Of a DNA stretch of 64,000 nucleotides, positions 23,218 through 35,463 are shown one piece after another. Source of the stretch: Rhizodiscina lignyota (Eukaryota; Ascomycota; Dothideomycetes; Aulographales; Rhizodiscinaceae); the NCBI GenBank assembly GCA_010015805.1, contig ML978123.1, forward strand, positions 2,790,001 through 2,854,000, written 5' to 3'. A program made the translations under genes and the position numbers. The notes beneath the pieces were generated by a model. It ran no database searches. It saw only the letters and a program-made list of their open reading frames with translations, and was not told the origin of the DNA. The number at the start of each line of letters is the position of its first letter. Positions within the stretch are counted from its first letter, which is position 1.

Positions 23218-23590
23218 TCAAACTGAATCCGATGGGAGCAACATCAAGAGAGCACTCCCATGAGACTCGTACGCATCTTGAACGAAGCAAACAACCTCTT
23301 CCTCGCCCTCGAATTCACTAATAGCTAAGCTGTCTAGCTGTGACCAACCACTCCCTTTACTCTCTTTCAACAGCTCGCGCAATGCATAGGAGGCTGTCAT
23401 GTCTTTAGCGACCCTTCCCGCCGCCCCATTAGATCTAAGTTCTAAATCCACAGCAAATCCAATAGTGTCCCTCTCCCCATCTCGACTGCAGTATCTGAGG
23501 CATAGTATCGATTTCTCCAGCTGTCTTTCTCCGCTGCTCAGACACTTATCCGTGGAATGTCGTTCGAGCTGCGCCAGGCTTCCTTCTACG
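23218..23590 (-). CDS. Possible coding exon, unknown protein (partial model)
   Basis: One minus-strand frame stays open for about 120 codons, ending at a stop at 23218-23220. It reads like protein: a helical stretch with SLAQLERHSTDKCLSSGE, then FEGEEEVVCFVQDAYESHG and the end LLMLLPSDSV. No ATG precedes it in frame. A GTAAGT just upstream on the same strand suggests an upstream exon, but I could not find an in-phase join of normal intron length. It could be the 3' exon of a small gene or chance. I do not recognise the family. Confidence 0.35.
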
Positions 23591-23599
23591 CGCGCACTG

Positions 23600-24342
23600 T
23601 GGTACTAAAAGCGTAGTACTTACCCCGAGCAATTCCTTTCCGACCAGGTAAGTACACAGCATCTGTCGCTACAGCAAGACCCCGTTTCGTCGGGCCAAGG
23701 CACCTAACCTAGATCTAGGGCCTATGTACCCAAACCTAGGTAGGTTAAGTGATTAAAGCTGGGTGATGTGCTCCGGCAAAATTATTTCCCTTCGTAACTA
23801 TTGACCCTCCGCATATGACGATCAACTTTCAACTTTCATGTCTATTGCACGGTCTTGTTAGGTAATTGTACCTCTCCACATCTCGGAGCAAAGAGATCCT
23901 ACATTAGAGCCTTCTATTTCGTATTGATCGATGGTTGTGCCCCTCAATTGGGAGATCAGCGTGGTTTCTTGCTCAGAAGCTGGATAAAGCCTCCGACCTC
24001 CTCACTCGCCAGAGCATCCCCGCAGCACGAAGACGAAGTATGTTCAGTTACGGCGCACGTTGCACTGAACAACCTACAATACCACCCTAGGATCAATGTT
24101 GCCATGCATTAGCAATACTTCCGATTTGAGGCGCTGCGGAGCAAGTCTGCCTGCCTCGTTTTAGCGATCAAGTAGGGTGTTATGAATCAGCCCATTGTTC
24201 CCAAGGAGTTCGTTTTCGTCTCATGCTCTTAACTTTTATATTCCCGATGGCCCACTTCTTTTATGATGACCTGTCTTTTCTTCTACAGGACAAATATCTG
24301 GTGGAGGCCGAGTAGCAGCTTCCTCAAAAGACTGGTTGCAAG
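23600..24342. other. Intergenic with CCTAGG-type palindromic motifs
   Basis: This holds the probable GH79 promoter. At 23702-23746 there are nested palindromes (AACCTAGATCTAGG and AACCTAGGTAGGTT). No gene is supported; the plus frame at 23855-24112 has no motif. Confidence 0.45.
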
Positions 24343-25878
24343 ATGGTCTGGATTCTGAGTGCCATCACGCTTCTCCTGGCATCTGTTGTTTCGGCGGACA
24401 GCAGTTCCATATCGATCCCAGCCAAAAGTTCTCCACCAGCATCTGCTTCCACAGTTCTTGCTCGCAATTTCCTTTCCTTTTCTGTGGAGTTTGCATTTTG
24501 GGCAGACTTTGCGGGAAATAAGTCTCATCCGAACGAGTTCTCGAACAATCTCTTTGCCAACCTCCGTGCAGAATCGGGGGGCGAGCCAATTATCAGAATC
24601 GGAGGCAACACGCAAGACCATGTCACATATGTTGCGGATCAAGAGCAGGGTATCATTAACATTTTCAACTACGCGTACAATCTTGACCAGCCCCAGAATT
24701 CGTCGATCGGTCCTAAGTTTTGGGAATCATTCAACACTCTAGACGGCCTGCAATACATATTTGGGCTGAATTTCTACAAGAATGATTCGACGTATGCTGA
24801 AAACCTCCGCAATGAGGTTAGCCAAAGCATAAAGCAGATTCCAGCCGACAAATTACACCTCTTCGAGATTGGTAACGAGAACGATTACGGCGCCCTGAGC
24901 GGTTTCAGACCACCAGACTGGACACAGTACGACTACGTCTCAGAGTGGCACAATCGCTCACGGCTCCTTGAAATGGTAAATGAAAAGCGTCTCCGCTTCT
25001 TTGCACCATCGTTCTGCTGCTTCAACATCTCGACAAATTACTCCTTCTTCTCACCTCGTACGGTCTGGAACTCCAGCTTTGGGTACGATCGAGACAGATG
25101 GATCAATGAGGTATCTCAACACGGGTATATCTCCTCAACATCCCTTCCAAATACGTTACAAGGCACTTTGATGAACCACACGGGTGTGGAAGTCGGCATT
25201 GCTAATTTCATTTCCCTCAATGACTTCCATCGTGCCAACGGCCGAACCTTCACCATTGGCGAGACGAACAGTATTTCCGGTCAGGGTGCTTTTAACGTTT
25301 CCGATGTCTTTGGAGCCGCGTTGTGGGAGATTGACTACAGTCTGCTAATCGCAGCGAACAACATCTCGAGGATTCATCTGCATCAGGGAACCTCTTATCG
25401 TTACGGTTCTTGGCAGCCCATTGAAGTAAACGGGACTGGGCCACTCACGAAACCTGCGTACTATGGGAACGTATTTGTGGCGAGGTTTTTGGGCAACTCG
25501 GGGGACACGCAGATCGCAAACTTTCCGCTTGAAGGAGAGCACAACGTGGCGTATGCGGCGTACGATGGTGGAAAGCTGGCTAGACTTGCCTTCCTCAATA
25601 TGCTGGAGTACAACGGAACGAGTCAAGGCACGCGGCCAACGACTTGCTTCTCGTTTGAGGCACCGAAGGGATGCGGTAGTGCGAAGTTGACTAGGTTGAC
25701 GGCACCGATGGCTACGAGCAACGATACGATCACGTTTGGTGGCTACGCGTATGACTACAAGTATGCTAAAGGCAAGCCGGTGAAGCTGTTTGAGGCGAAC
25801 GAGAGGATCTCCCCACAGAAGGGAGCGTTCAATGTGGAAGTTGGGGCCAGTGAAGCAGTCATTATCAGTCTGGATTGA
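24343..25878 (+). CDS. Secreted GH79-family glycosidase (beta-glucuronidase/heparanase-like)
   Basis: An intronless frame of 511 aa from ATG 24343. Residues 1-18 form a clear signal peptide (WILSAITLLLASVVSA). The TIM-barrel part has FSVEFAFWADFAG, PIIRIGGNTQDH, the acid/base region EIGNENDYG and the nucleophile region TIGETNSISGQG. These are the paired glutamates expected for clan A enzymes of family 79. The C-terminal beta-domain ends IISLD. There are several N-glycosylation sites (for example NSS, NDS, NRS, NYS). Family members cut glucuronic or 4-O-methyl-glucuronic acid from arabinogalactan or proteoglycans. The exact substrate cannot be read from sequence. It probably acts outside the cell. 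Confidence 0.9.
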   Translation: MVWILSAITLLLASVVSADSSSISIPAKSSPPASASTVLARNFLSFSVEFAFWADFAGNKSHPNEFSNNLFANLRAESGGEPIIRIGGNTQDHVTYVADQEQGIINIFNYAYNLDQPQNSSIGPKFWESFNTLDGLQYIFGLNFYKNDSTYAENLRNEVSQSIKQIPADKLHLFEIGNENDYGALSGFRPPDWTQYDYVSEWHNRSRLLEMVNEKRLRFFAPSFCCFNISTNYSFFSPRTVWNSSFGYDRDRWINEVSQHGYISSTSLPNTLQGTLMNHTGVEVGIANFISLNDFHRANGRTFTIGETNSISGQGAFNVSDVFGAALWEIDYSLLIAANNISRIHLHQGTSYRYGSWQPIEVNGTGPLTKPAYYGNVFVARFLGNSGDTQIANFPLEGEHNVAYAAYDGGKLARLAFLNMLEYNGTSQGTRPTTCFSFEAPKGCGSAKLTRLTAPMATSNDTITFGGYAYDYKYAKGKPVKLFEANERISPQKGAFNVEVGASEAVIISLD

Positions 25879-26355
25879 TCCTCTTTGAGCAAGGTCACTC
25901 TTGACGCCTCGGCCATAGTCTCAATATCGAGTCAAGTTTAAGTGCACATAGCTAATTGCGGCCATCTAATTGTTTTACATTAGGAGTGTGATGAAGGTGG
26001 CTCCCGCTGTGCTTAAACGACCAGTTGAGCCACAGTTCGATCGAATATGTAAATAATCTAATGCTCGCAAAACTTCACCCAGGTGTATTCCAATGGCATC
26101 TCTAGAACATAGGACCCCAAAAGTACAAATTGTATAGAGTATTAAATTCAGATCAGTTCTTTAGAAACTCCTCTCCTATCCCTTTCAGGGGTACATCTCG
26201 TCCCGAGGTCCACTGACCATCAACCATTCTATTTCACATTCGGCAGTCTTCGGCTCTAATGAGAACTTCTACCATTACACTCTACGCAATGATGTAGTCA
26301 ATCTAATTTCATACGTCCTTTGGACGTCTTCTTAGTATCTCTTCAACCCTCCGCC
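25879..26355. other. Intergenic, no feature seen
   Basis: 477 bp between two plus-strand genes. It holds the 3' end of the GH79 transcript and the promoter of the thioesterase. AT-rich, with no repeat or ORF of note. Confidence 0.5.
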
Positions 26356-26955
26356 ATGGAACCAAGAACCATCCCCAAAGGCGTCCCTGCGGAGACTCTC
26401 GACCACTTCTCCACGAACTCGCTGGCGTCGCCTACTCTAAAAGACCCAGCCTTCGAGATCCACCCCATGTCCCGCGCCATTACCCACAATGGCCGTGGTC
26501 ATACTCTCACGGGCGGGACATGGAACACGGCGGACACAATCGCCCACCTATTATCCTTCTACCGTCCGTCGCCGTCACCCACAGACCCTACCGGCAGCGA
26601 ACAACACCGCGCAGAAGTGCGGCGCTTCTACACCTTCGGCGGTGGGTTGAATGCACATCCCGATCTGCTGCACGGCGGCGTGATCGCGACCATCTTAGAC
26701 AGCACGATGGGAAATGTCATCGGATTTGCGGTGCCCGAAGCGAGAAGAAGTGGGATGTTCACGGTGCAGTTGAACGTCACATATGAGAAGCCTGTGCGGA
26801 CACCTGGGACTGTGATGGTTAGAGCATGGGTGAAGACTATACAGGATGGTGGGAGGAAGGTGTGGGTTGAGGGCGTTGTCGAGGGCGAAGGAGTGAGACA
26901 TGCGAGAGCAGAGGGAATGTGGTTGAGGGCGAAGGGGAAGGACAATAAGCTGTGA
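26356..26955 (+). CDS. Hotdog-fold thioesterase (PaaI/4HBT-like)
   Basis: A single exon of 199 aa. The ATG at 26356 sits in GCCATGG and is preferred over an upstream in-frame TTG. The hotdog signature is HPDLLHGGVIATILDSTMG, with the HGG turn and the acidic residue on the central helix, then the beta-strand pair FTVQLNVTYEKPVRTPGTVMVRAWV. Such enzymes hydrolyse acyl-CoA thioesters. The length suits the fungal 4HBT group with an N-terminal extension of about 100 residues. The substrate is unknown. There is no targeting peptide that I can be sure of. Confidence 0.85.
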   Translation: MEPRTIPKGVPAETLDHFSTNSLASPTLKDPAFEIHPMSRAITHNGRGHTLTGGTWNTADTIAHLLSFYRPSPSPTDPTGSEQHRAEVRRFYTFGGGLNAHPDLLHGGVIATILDSTMGNVIGFAVPEARRSGMFTVQLNVTYEKPVRTPGTVMVRAWVKTIQDGGRKVWVEGVVEGEGVRHARAEGMWLRAKGKDNKL

Positions 26956-27773
26956 AGAAAAGACGGCGATATTGTTAAAATCAGACTGCGTTGTTACATC
27001 TCGGCGACGAAAGTACGACTGCTCATATGCTCCAAAGTCCATTGTGGGACTCGGTGGCTCCGTGCTTGGACGACATGAGTGGACGGATCGAGACGCAAAT
27101 TTTCGGTTGAGCCAGCTTTAAAGCTGCGTCTATTGCTTTCTTTGGACATGGCAATACCGTAGAAAGAAGCTGGAACGGAGATTATGCAGCAAGGTGTCCT
27201 CAGAGGTCAAGAGATGCGAAATGAGAAGAAACTAAATAGCCAAATGTCCCACCCAGGGTTTAAAGCAAGAATGGGATGAGATATTGGGGCCACGGCATGG
27301 CCTTTGGCTGCTTGAGCATCTGGTCACAGCTACAACTGACATACTTGTAGTATAGTTTTTTGGTATCACTTGTATTTGTAGTGCTCTTCTTATCGTACAT
27401 CCCGGTACCCCATGCTGTCCATTTCCAAATCTAGGTACTGGTGCTCGGCTCACTATCAGCGAGGCCAAACATTTTCATGTTAGTGAGAAGTTGTAAAGTG
27501 AAAGGAATGTGGTATCTTTTTTTAACAAAGGAAGAGAAGTAAACGGCCAGGAGCGCCATTGACGTCCGTCCGCTATGCCGTCATTCAGACATTATGTATG
27601 CTCGCCCACCTATTCAAACCCCGCCGAGTCCCACCAAGAAAAAAAAGAAGGAGAGAGCCATCCGTAACGCCCTGCGCAGTGATATAAGACGCCAAGCGCT
27701 GATGCAGAGTGAGCAAGCTAGCCGACGTTGCTAATGCTGCTGCTGTATGTGCATATACGTGTTCTTCCCAGGT
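26956..27773. other. Intergenic, convergent gene ends, nothing seen
   Basis: 818 bp between the thioesterase (+) and histidine kinase 2 (-). It should hold both 3' ends. A purine-rich A-tract (AAGAAAAAAAAGAAGG) lies near 27638. No gene, repeat or element is supported. Confidence 0.5.
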
Positions 27774-30700
27774 TCATCTCAGTGTGCGTTTGCTCATTTC
27801 GTCTTTCAGTCTCATGAATGGCGGCGCCTTCCCCGGGACCTCAGGATCGAGAAACGCGGTCATGGCCTCGCTAAGCTCCTTGAAGTCAACAGGCTTCGTG
27901 ACATATGAGTTGAATCCAGCCTCGACACACTTCGCATATACGTCCCCCAGCACGTTCGCCGAGAGAGCGATTATGGGGAGGCGCTGGTAGTGGTGCTTCC
28001 GCTCCCACTTGCGAATGTCCTTGCATGTCTGGTAGCCGTCTTTATTCGGCATGTGGAGGTCACACTATGTATCTGTTAGAGATAGACCGCAAAGGTCCTT
28101 AATGGAAGGGTAAATTGAACACTCACGAGTATGATGGAATAAGTTCCTGCTGGACTCCCAAACACCTTGTCGGTGCATTGCACCCCATCCATCACTGCGT
28201 CAACCTCTAGCCCTGCTTTTCCTAAGAACTTCAACAAGACCATTTGATTCGTCTTGTTATCCTCAACCAGAAGAACTTTTATTCCCTTCTCACCTAGCCT
28301 TCTCTTCATCTCATCGAACACGTGTTTCTGGCTAACAGCAACCGCTTGCGCACCCTCCAGACTCCTGTCAGTGCTCATTTCCCGCTCCTTCTGAGGGTCG
28401 AATATGACCGCGAACTTCGAAGGCTTTAGCGGCTTGAACACGTAACGCAAGCGCTTTTCTCGCTGCAGCTCGTCGTAGTTGTACTTCGGTGCTAATTCTG
28501 CTACCGCACGCTTCTGAGCCAGGTCTGTTATGACGACTAATTGCGTGTTGCTCTGAACTGTTGATAGTGGTAGTGCTGGATCATCGTCCTTCCCGGGTAG
28601 CCTGAATAGCAGATCCATGAACTGAACGACCTGGTTTGGTACGTGCACAGAAAGCACAACGTGCGTGAACAGGACAGGATCGGCACCAGAGAGCATCTCA
28701 AGAGCCTCTTCGTGGTTTTCACGCGCGGTGATGTTGTGCGGGGTAGTCTTAGGCATGGTCATCTCGATATGCTTGACTGTGGCTTCGCGGCTCCACTGGA
28801 GTGGGCAAACAACCAAGATTGAGAACAACGGCGGTGGCACAGGTGATAGACTGGACAGCGGAGATACCGTCTGCCGCGAAGGTGGTTCAGATAAAGTGCC
28901 TGGTGGACGTAAAGTCTCGTCTGTGTCCGCGGAATTATCTGATCCTTTGGACTGGGACTCATAAGAGTCCATTCGTTCCCCCGGCATGCGTAATGGCATT
29001 GTTGTCCCTTCCCCTTGGACGGACAGAGCCTCCGGCAGGTACGAAGAAACTGATGACCTTTCGGAATGACTGCTCGTCTTTCCAGATCGTGTCGATGGCG
29101 CAGAGCTTCCAGAAGAAACAGATGTATGTCTATCAGCTCCAGGCGAATAGCTATAGCTTCCTGGAGACTCGGTCATCTCCTTCGCATGTGTAGCTAAGGT
29201 TTGTCTTAGCAGACTTTGCGGCGTTGGCGACATCAATGCAGGCGTAGTTGCTACACTTGCGGGCCTGGTAACAGGAGCAACAAGCCCTGGAGTCGGTGGA
29301 GGCAAAGGAGGTCGGTCTTCCTCTGACGGCAAGCTAAATTTGATGGTAAACGTGAAGTTCGAGCCTTTTCCTGGCACACTGCTCGCTTTCATCCTACCGC
29401 CATGTAGCTCAACCAATTGCATCGATATGGCAAGACCTAAGCCGGTACCGCCGTGCTGTCGCGTACTGCTTCCATCGATCTGGCTGAAGCGCTTGAACAA
29501 ATACTCCGCCTCCTTCTCTGTGAAGCCACTCCCTGTATCAATGACCTCAAACTGGACAAGTGCTTCAGTCTGAGATGAGGCTGCGCCTTCACCATCAATA
29601 CGCTGACACCGTACAAAGACCTCGCCAGCATTGGTGAATTTGATTGCATTCCCGATGACGTTGAGCAAAACCTGGCGGATGCGGAACCTGTCGCCCTTGA
29701 CCATCGGTGGCACATTTTCCTCAACTACATAGTTGAGATCCAAGCCTTTGTCGATCGCCATCGCCGATGTAAGGTCATTGACTTCTTCGATCAGGCTCCG
29801 GACATGCAACCAGTCCATGTTGAGATTGATCATACCCGCCTCGACCTTTGAAAGGTCCAGAATGTCATTGATCAAATCCCTCAATCCTTCAGTAGAGCTA
29901 CGAATAATGCTGACGTGCTCCATCTGCTCGGAGGTCAAGTTGCTGTCAATGAGGAAGTTCACCATTCCAGTGATCCCGTTTAGTGGCGTGCGAATCTCGT
30001 GGCTCATATTGCTCAGGAACCTGCTCTTCGCATCCATTGTTTCCTTCAAGGTCTGTTCGAGTAGCTTGTGGTCGTTGATGTCTGTGCATGTTCCGTACCA
30101 AGTTTCATCGTCTGCATCGCTCTGGAGCACCGGATCGGACAGTAAGACGCGAACCAAATGCCACCGATATTTTCCGTCCTTAGACCTGAGTCTAACTTCG
30201 GTGGAATACGACGGACGGCCCTCGGCGTCTCTAGAGACCTTCAAAATCCCTGTGCTTGCCAACTTGGACAGCTTCGCCTGGGGCAAGCTAGATGTGTCGA
30301 CTTCTTGCTGTTCATCCATTCCATTGGGACTTGTCACTGTCTGTGTATCACTACTTCCCTCGTCGCTCGAGCCCTCCTTGGAAGAGCCCTCCCTTCCGCT
30401 TTCCCGTCTAGACATATTTGGCGTCGAGGTCTCTGTTGGCATACTGACCGGGACCTCTCCAGGCTGGCCGTCTTCATCGAAGCTCGGTAGCCTACACTTC
30501 TCCAGATCGTCCGGATGCACGTGCTCGGTGAAGCCAAGGCCACGTGCTTGCTCTTCGCTCTGTCCGCTGTAATTCACCCACTGACTATTGCAGAAGGTCA
30601 CACCATGCTTCCTGCCCACCGCAAACACAATCTGCGGGCTGCTATTTGCTAGCGCACGGTACTTTGCCTCGCTCGCTGCCGTCTCCTGCTGCCTCGCTGC

Positions 30701-33700
30701 GTTCATTTCTGCGATATGTTGCTCATGGAAGTCCATGTTCGTGCCAATCCAGTGCACAATGTTCTGTCGCTTGTCCTTAAGCGGGACAGCCCGAACGTAG
30801 AACCAACGATACTGTCCGTCGAATCTTTGCAGGCGGACTTTGTGACTCAATTGTGAACCTGTGCGTAAGCTTCGCTTCCATAGTTCTATGTGTTCTTTCA
30901 GATCATCTGCATGAATGCTGCGCCAAGGGTCCTGCATGATCTGGCGAGAGTCCTGACCTCGGTAGACCAGATACTTTGAGTTAACCCAGGTGATGGAGCC
31001 ATCCGAAGGCGCCGCCATGAAGACTTGCACAGGAAGTGAATCGATAATGAGGCGAAGAAGACGCTCAGATGGCGGGAGCATGTCGGATGCGTCACCAAGG
31101 GAGGGGCTGCGCATATTGCTTTGCTCTGACGCGTCGCTGTGACGATGGATTGGTATTGGCGCGGTGGAGGCTGGAAGTGTGTTGAAGGATGCCGTAAAGT
31201 CAGCACCAAAAGAATGCAGCTTGGTGTGCTGTTTGCGTTCTGCAGACTGAGGAGCTAATCGTATGGCAGACTTTCTAGGGGAGGTCAGGTCCGCCAAGCG
31301 AGGTGGTGGCGGGCTTCCGCTCCCTTTTCGAGATGCATAAAACGCTGCGGCTTTAACTTCAGTAGACGGTCTGCTAGCAAATGCCTCGTTCGTTGGGGTC
31401 GCAGCGTTTACGTCATCTGTCGGCGACATTGGTCCTGGTCTCTGTGCCGTGAAACGCTGTTCAAGTCTTGGAGAGATTTTCCCAGCCTGTGCTTGCCTTT
31501 GCTTCTGCGCTAAGCCGGAGCCACTTTCAGAACGCGTGAGGGATGATCGTTTCTTTGCGTCAAAGTAACTGTCCACAGAATCTGACCCCGGTAGGTGAGC
31601 AGGTGTATTTGTGACAGAGTTACTGAACACGCTTCTGGGGTCCCAGCCAGGCGTGCCGCCTAGCGAACCTCCAGGGCTTGGACGTGACTGCGCCGAATAG
31701 TCCGATGGGCTGGTTATACTACCAGATACAGAGGCATTGATATCATCAATGTCGATGCGCAACAGGTCTTCCAAACTTTCAGGCTCACTAGGGAGCGGTG
31801 CGAATCCAACGCGCTGGTTTGAAGTGAAGCGTCGATGACGTATGCTAACAGCTTGGTTAAACGTGTTGGTGTAGGCGTTCGCGTTACTATATGTTGTTGC
31901 CAGATGTGGTGCGAGGAGCTTGAGAGACTGTGTGAGGTTCTGCGGATACGGGACTGTCTGGGAAAGGAAGGACACGATGGCTATTGGGGCGCGACGTTCC
32001 ATCTGTAGCGTAGTGTCCGTTGTGTCTGAGCGGTGTTTGCGCCCACCTATAGGTGAATCTCTCCTCTCAAGGGGGGGTAAAATGTGAGACAGCAACGGAT
32101 GGATGAGAGGTACGTGGGTGATAGTACTTGCTCGATCCACGCCGATGGCTTCCACCTGACCAAACTGTGCGTAATTTTGCGGCGTAGTCTCTGTTGGATT
32201 GAAGGACTCCTCCTCAGCATTGGAAGTTGTGAAAAAGGGGTTGTGCTCCGGATCATTTTGAACAGCTGGAGATGGCGCTGGCGACTGCGCCCATGGCGAG
32301 GCAGGGAATTGCTCGTATTCTTCATACGTGGTTGGATTTTTGGCGCGCGAGAAATAATCTCCTTGTGATTTTCCGGCCTTGAGCATCCGACTACCTGACT
32401 TCTTGTCATCGCTTGCGCCATGCTTTCTCATTTGAGGCTTCTCATTTTCAGATTCGGACGGCTCCGCTGACGGAGCTTTCGATGAATTGGTGGTATAGTC
32501 TCGCGTCAGAGTCACCAGTTTTGCCCTCTCCAACACTTTGTTAACACCAGCACTATCCAGCAAAGGATCGATCTCAGTGTCCAAAGCCCGAAGGGCAGGA
32601 AATACGGCTTCACGGAGGCTCGGCTCTGGCTTGTCGGCAACTTCTGAAAACTCTTGGTCACTGGGGGATTGACTTATAAGCTGCCGTAAAGGATGGGGAG
32701 CAGTGAGAGGATTCGTAGGAGACGAGTCCCATTCTCTTTTATCAGCTTTGGAAGGCGTCTGTGGTGCGTGGCTAACCGTGCGCGATGGCCCACGAGGTCG
32801 GGTGGCTCGACCGCCCGAAGGTTGTTCTAACGGTGTTGAAAAATCCTTTCTGTCACGCTCGAAACCGGCGTACGAATGTCGAGCAACAAGGTTGGGTCGT
32901 GCGGACGGAGTAGACTTCAAATGCGAAGTGAATGGTTTCTCAGAGTCGTCCTTTTTGCGCAAGGGCAAGTCATGCTGCGCTGTCCGTGGCTTCTCCATTG
33001 GTGCCTCGGGAGAAACGTTGTCCTCGCCGCAGGCATTGTACGTAGCTTTCTGGCCCCATGGCACGTTTTCCAACTCTGTGCTGTCTGCAGGAACAGCCAA
33101 AGTCGCCCTCTCTGCTCCATACCAGTCCCGCAGAACGTTCACGACCACAGCCCACCATGCATCTAATCCAGGCTCCGAGTTCAGAGCTAAACAGATATCG
33201 TAGAGACTGGGTGTAGGATATTGCTCGTCTCCACTACCCTGATCTGATGCTTTGCCACCGCCGGGCAGGAAAGTAGCTGCCGAGGCGGCCGGTGTGCTTG
33301 GCCCAGAAACGCTGTGCTCCTGTGGCGTCGATACGTCTCTAACATTCATAGAGGACACTGTAGGTGACAGATTTGTAAAAGGTTGGTGAAAGTTTGAGGA
33401 CCACGTGCGTGGCGTGCCAGGAACATACGGGAAGGGATATGACGGGGTGCGGAGCGCAGCAATTCCAGGTGTCGGCGGCATGCTGCCCCTAATTGTCCTT
33501 GCAGAGGACTCTGTCGACTCTGTCGATGCTGTCTTGGCACCTGCGGTCAACGGACTCGCGAAACTATCCTCGAGCGTTGGCGATATGCCCGGTGGCGGCT
33601 CCTCTTTTATTGGAGATATCCTTCTCGACGCAATACTTCCACCTGGACTCGTTGCCTGCCTGCCGCCAGTCTTCCCTTGTTTTGATCGTTGTTGAGAGAG

Positions 33701-34090
33701 TAAAACCGCTTCCCTTAATCTCTCCAGTCTCAGCTCTTCCGCGGACGGCTTCTGGCTGCCATCGGGTCTCCGATCTCTCACGCCGTCGCCACCCAGTGCG
33801 CCTTCCTCGTGCTCTTCCAAACTGTTCTGGTCCGAATCGGCGCCGCTATCGTCCCGTGCCATCTCTGTCTGGACATGTCCGGATCCTCGATTGGGTTGAA
33901 GTGAGGGTCTAGTACTGTCATAACGAGTGGGAGTGTCCGATCGGGGTTGTTGTTCTGTGGCCGATCGCTCCGCGGCGTCGGGTGCCTTTTCACTCGTGTG
34001 CACGCCTGATTTCTCTGCGTCGCGAGTCTGCCGGACGGCGGGCGATTGGTTCTGTGAAGGTGAGGGCGATGGTGGTAGTTGCGCTCTCAT
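27774..34090 (-). CDS. Hybrid histidine kinase with PAS domains, 2084 aa
   Basis: Exon 1 is 34090-28127 and exon 2 is 28064-27774. The 62-nt intron (GTGAGT, TAG) is in phase 0. The first ~1000 residues are mostly disordered and Ser/Pro-rich, with one possible GAF-like segment (LDAWWAVVVNVLRDWYGAER, about residue 300). Then come PAS 1 (about 1010-1125, DSLPVQVFMAAPSDGSITWV), PAS 2 (about 1137-1330, interrupted by an acidic Ser-rich insert), HisKA with SHEIRTPLNG (His1364), HATPase with VLLNVIGNAIKFT and GGTGLGLA, and a receiver (VLLVEDNKTNQ) whose phospho-acceptor Asp1990 lies just after the intron in CDLHMPNKDG. All catalytic boxes look intact. There are no membrane segments, so it is probably a cytosolic sensor feeding the Ypd1-type relay. 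I do not assign a Catlett group. Confidence 0.95.
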
Positions 34091-35463
34091 GTCGTGGTCA
34101 AATCCCCCTGCGCTCGTCTCCTCTTAGGCACATGAATACCACACACGAGTGTCGTATACGATCGCACGAACAGACCAAACGAACGATGACCGCATGAGCT
34201 ATGCAAACGCCTTGGCGGTATAGCAATGTAGGTGTAGCATTAAAAGTCTGGGTCTGAGTGCGGCTCTGTCCTGAGCCGTGCTGGCAGGACGGCGGTCGGC
34301 TGACGGTACGTATGATGACGTCGAAGGCGAGGCGAGGGAGAAGAGGACGGGACTTGCGTGCGCTCGCAGGGTCTGTGGAGCATGAAAACTCCAACTTTGA
34401 CGACAATGGAACAGAGGCTCTTGGGCAGCGCAATAGGTATACCCGAGAGCGTGTCCGGCTATGCAGAGCTTCAGGGCGGGCAAGTTTGAGGTTGTGTGCG
34501 CGTGGAGGGAGAAAAGTTGGGGCGTGCTTCAAGCGGCTCACACAGCAACGCAAGGTTTGTTTTGCAGGCGCGATGCGTGCGCCACAACCAGCAAATCGCT
34601 AGGCACTGTGGTTGTTTCGTCTGGGAATTGGCTTGACTCGGTGCTGCTCGCTGGCACTTGCGTTGCGGAGTTGCAAACGCCAGGCGTGATGCGTTCCTCG
34701 TTCCCATTCGACCAGCGCTGCCCCTTGATCGCAGCTGCGCCTATGACGTAGCCTATCTTTCCGCGCTAAGCCCGACTCGGCATTCGCCGCGGTGTCCACA
34801 GCCCGCACGTCCAGTGCTCAGAGCAGTGGCACCGACCCGCCCTGCGGTACAACCATGCCCCCTTGTGCACCTACGTTATGCTCACTCTCGTTCCCAGTAC
34901 CCTTAATCCTCCCCCGCCACGCTGTATAAGATTCAACGTACGGACCGCTGTGCTCCTGATGACTGCCGAAGCCTCGCGCAATGCAGATTATCCGACCCTG
35001 CAGAGCCACCCCCAGCACGCCTTTGCCGGATTTGCACGAGCGTCAGGGGGCTCGCACTCGCTCTGCTGTACATGAAGCTACCATGCTGGAGGTAGTATCC
35101 TTAGCCTAATCGAGGAGGCGTTCCACAAATCATCTATTTAATTATTCACTAATTCGCCCCACGGCAGAACATCCTCGAGGGTCTCCATCTCCGTCGAGAG
35201 CTTGAAATGGTGATGACAATAAGACTGCAAGTGCATTGCTCCTAGACTATCGAAGAGTAGGTACTATTGGAAGCACTCAATCGATTCTATGTGGATTGAA
35301 AAAGTCCAGCCAATTCTTTGTCGACTAAGCACGTTTCTTCTCTACCACGTTGGCTGCGAGTTTTCCTTTTTGCGACTGAGCGACTTTGAAGACTTCTGCT
35401 ATTTCCTTCATGCTTGTGGCGATGCAATCTGCAACTTCCGCGTGAGTTTCTGTACACAAGTTG
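34091..35463. other. Intergenic, 1.4 kb, no supported gene
   Basis: Upstream of histidine kinase 2 and downstream of the EBP-like gene, both on the minus strand, so it holds the kinase promoter and probably a long leader. Frames such as 34098-34553 (minus) are Arg/Cys/Ser-rich without motifs and overlap open frames on the other strand. Confidence 0.5.
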
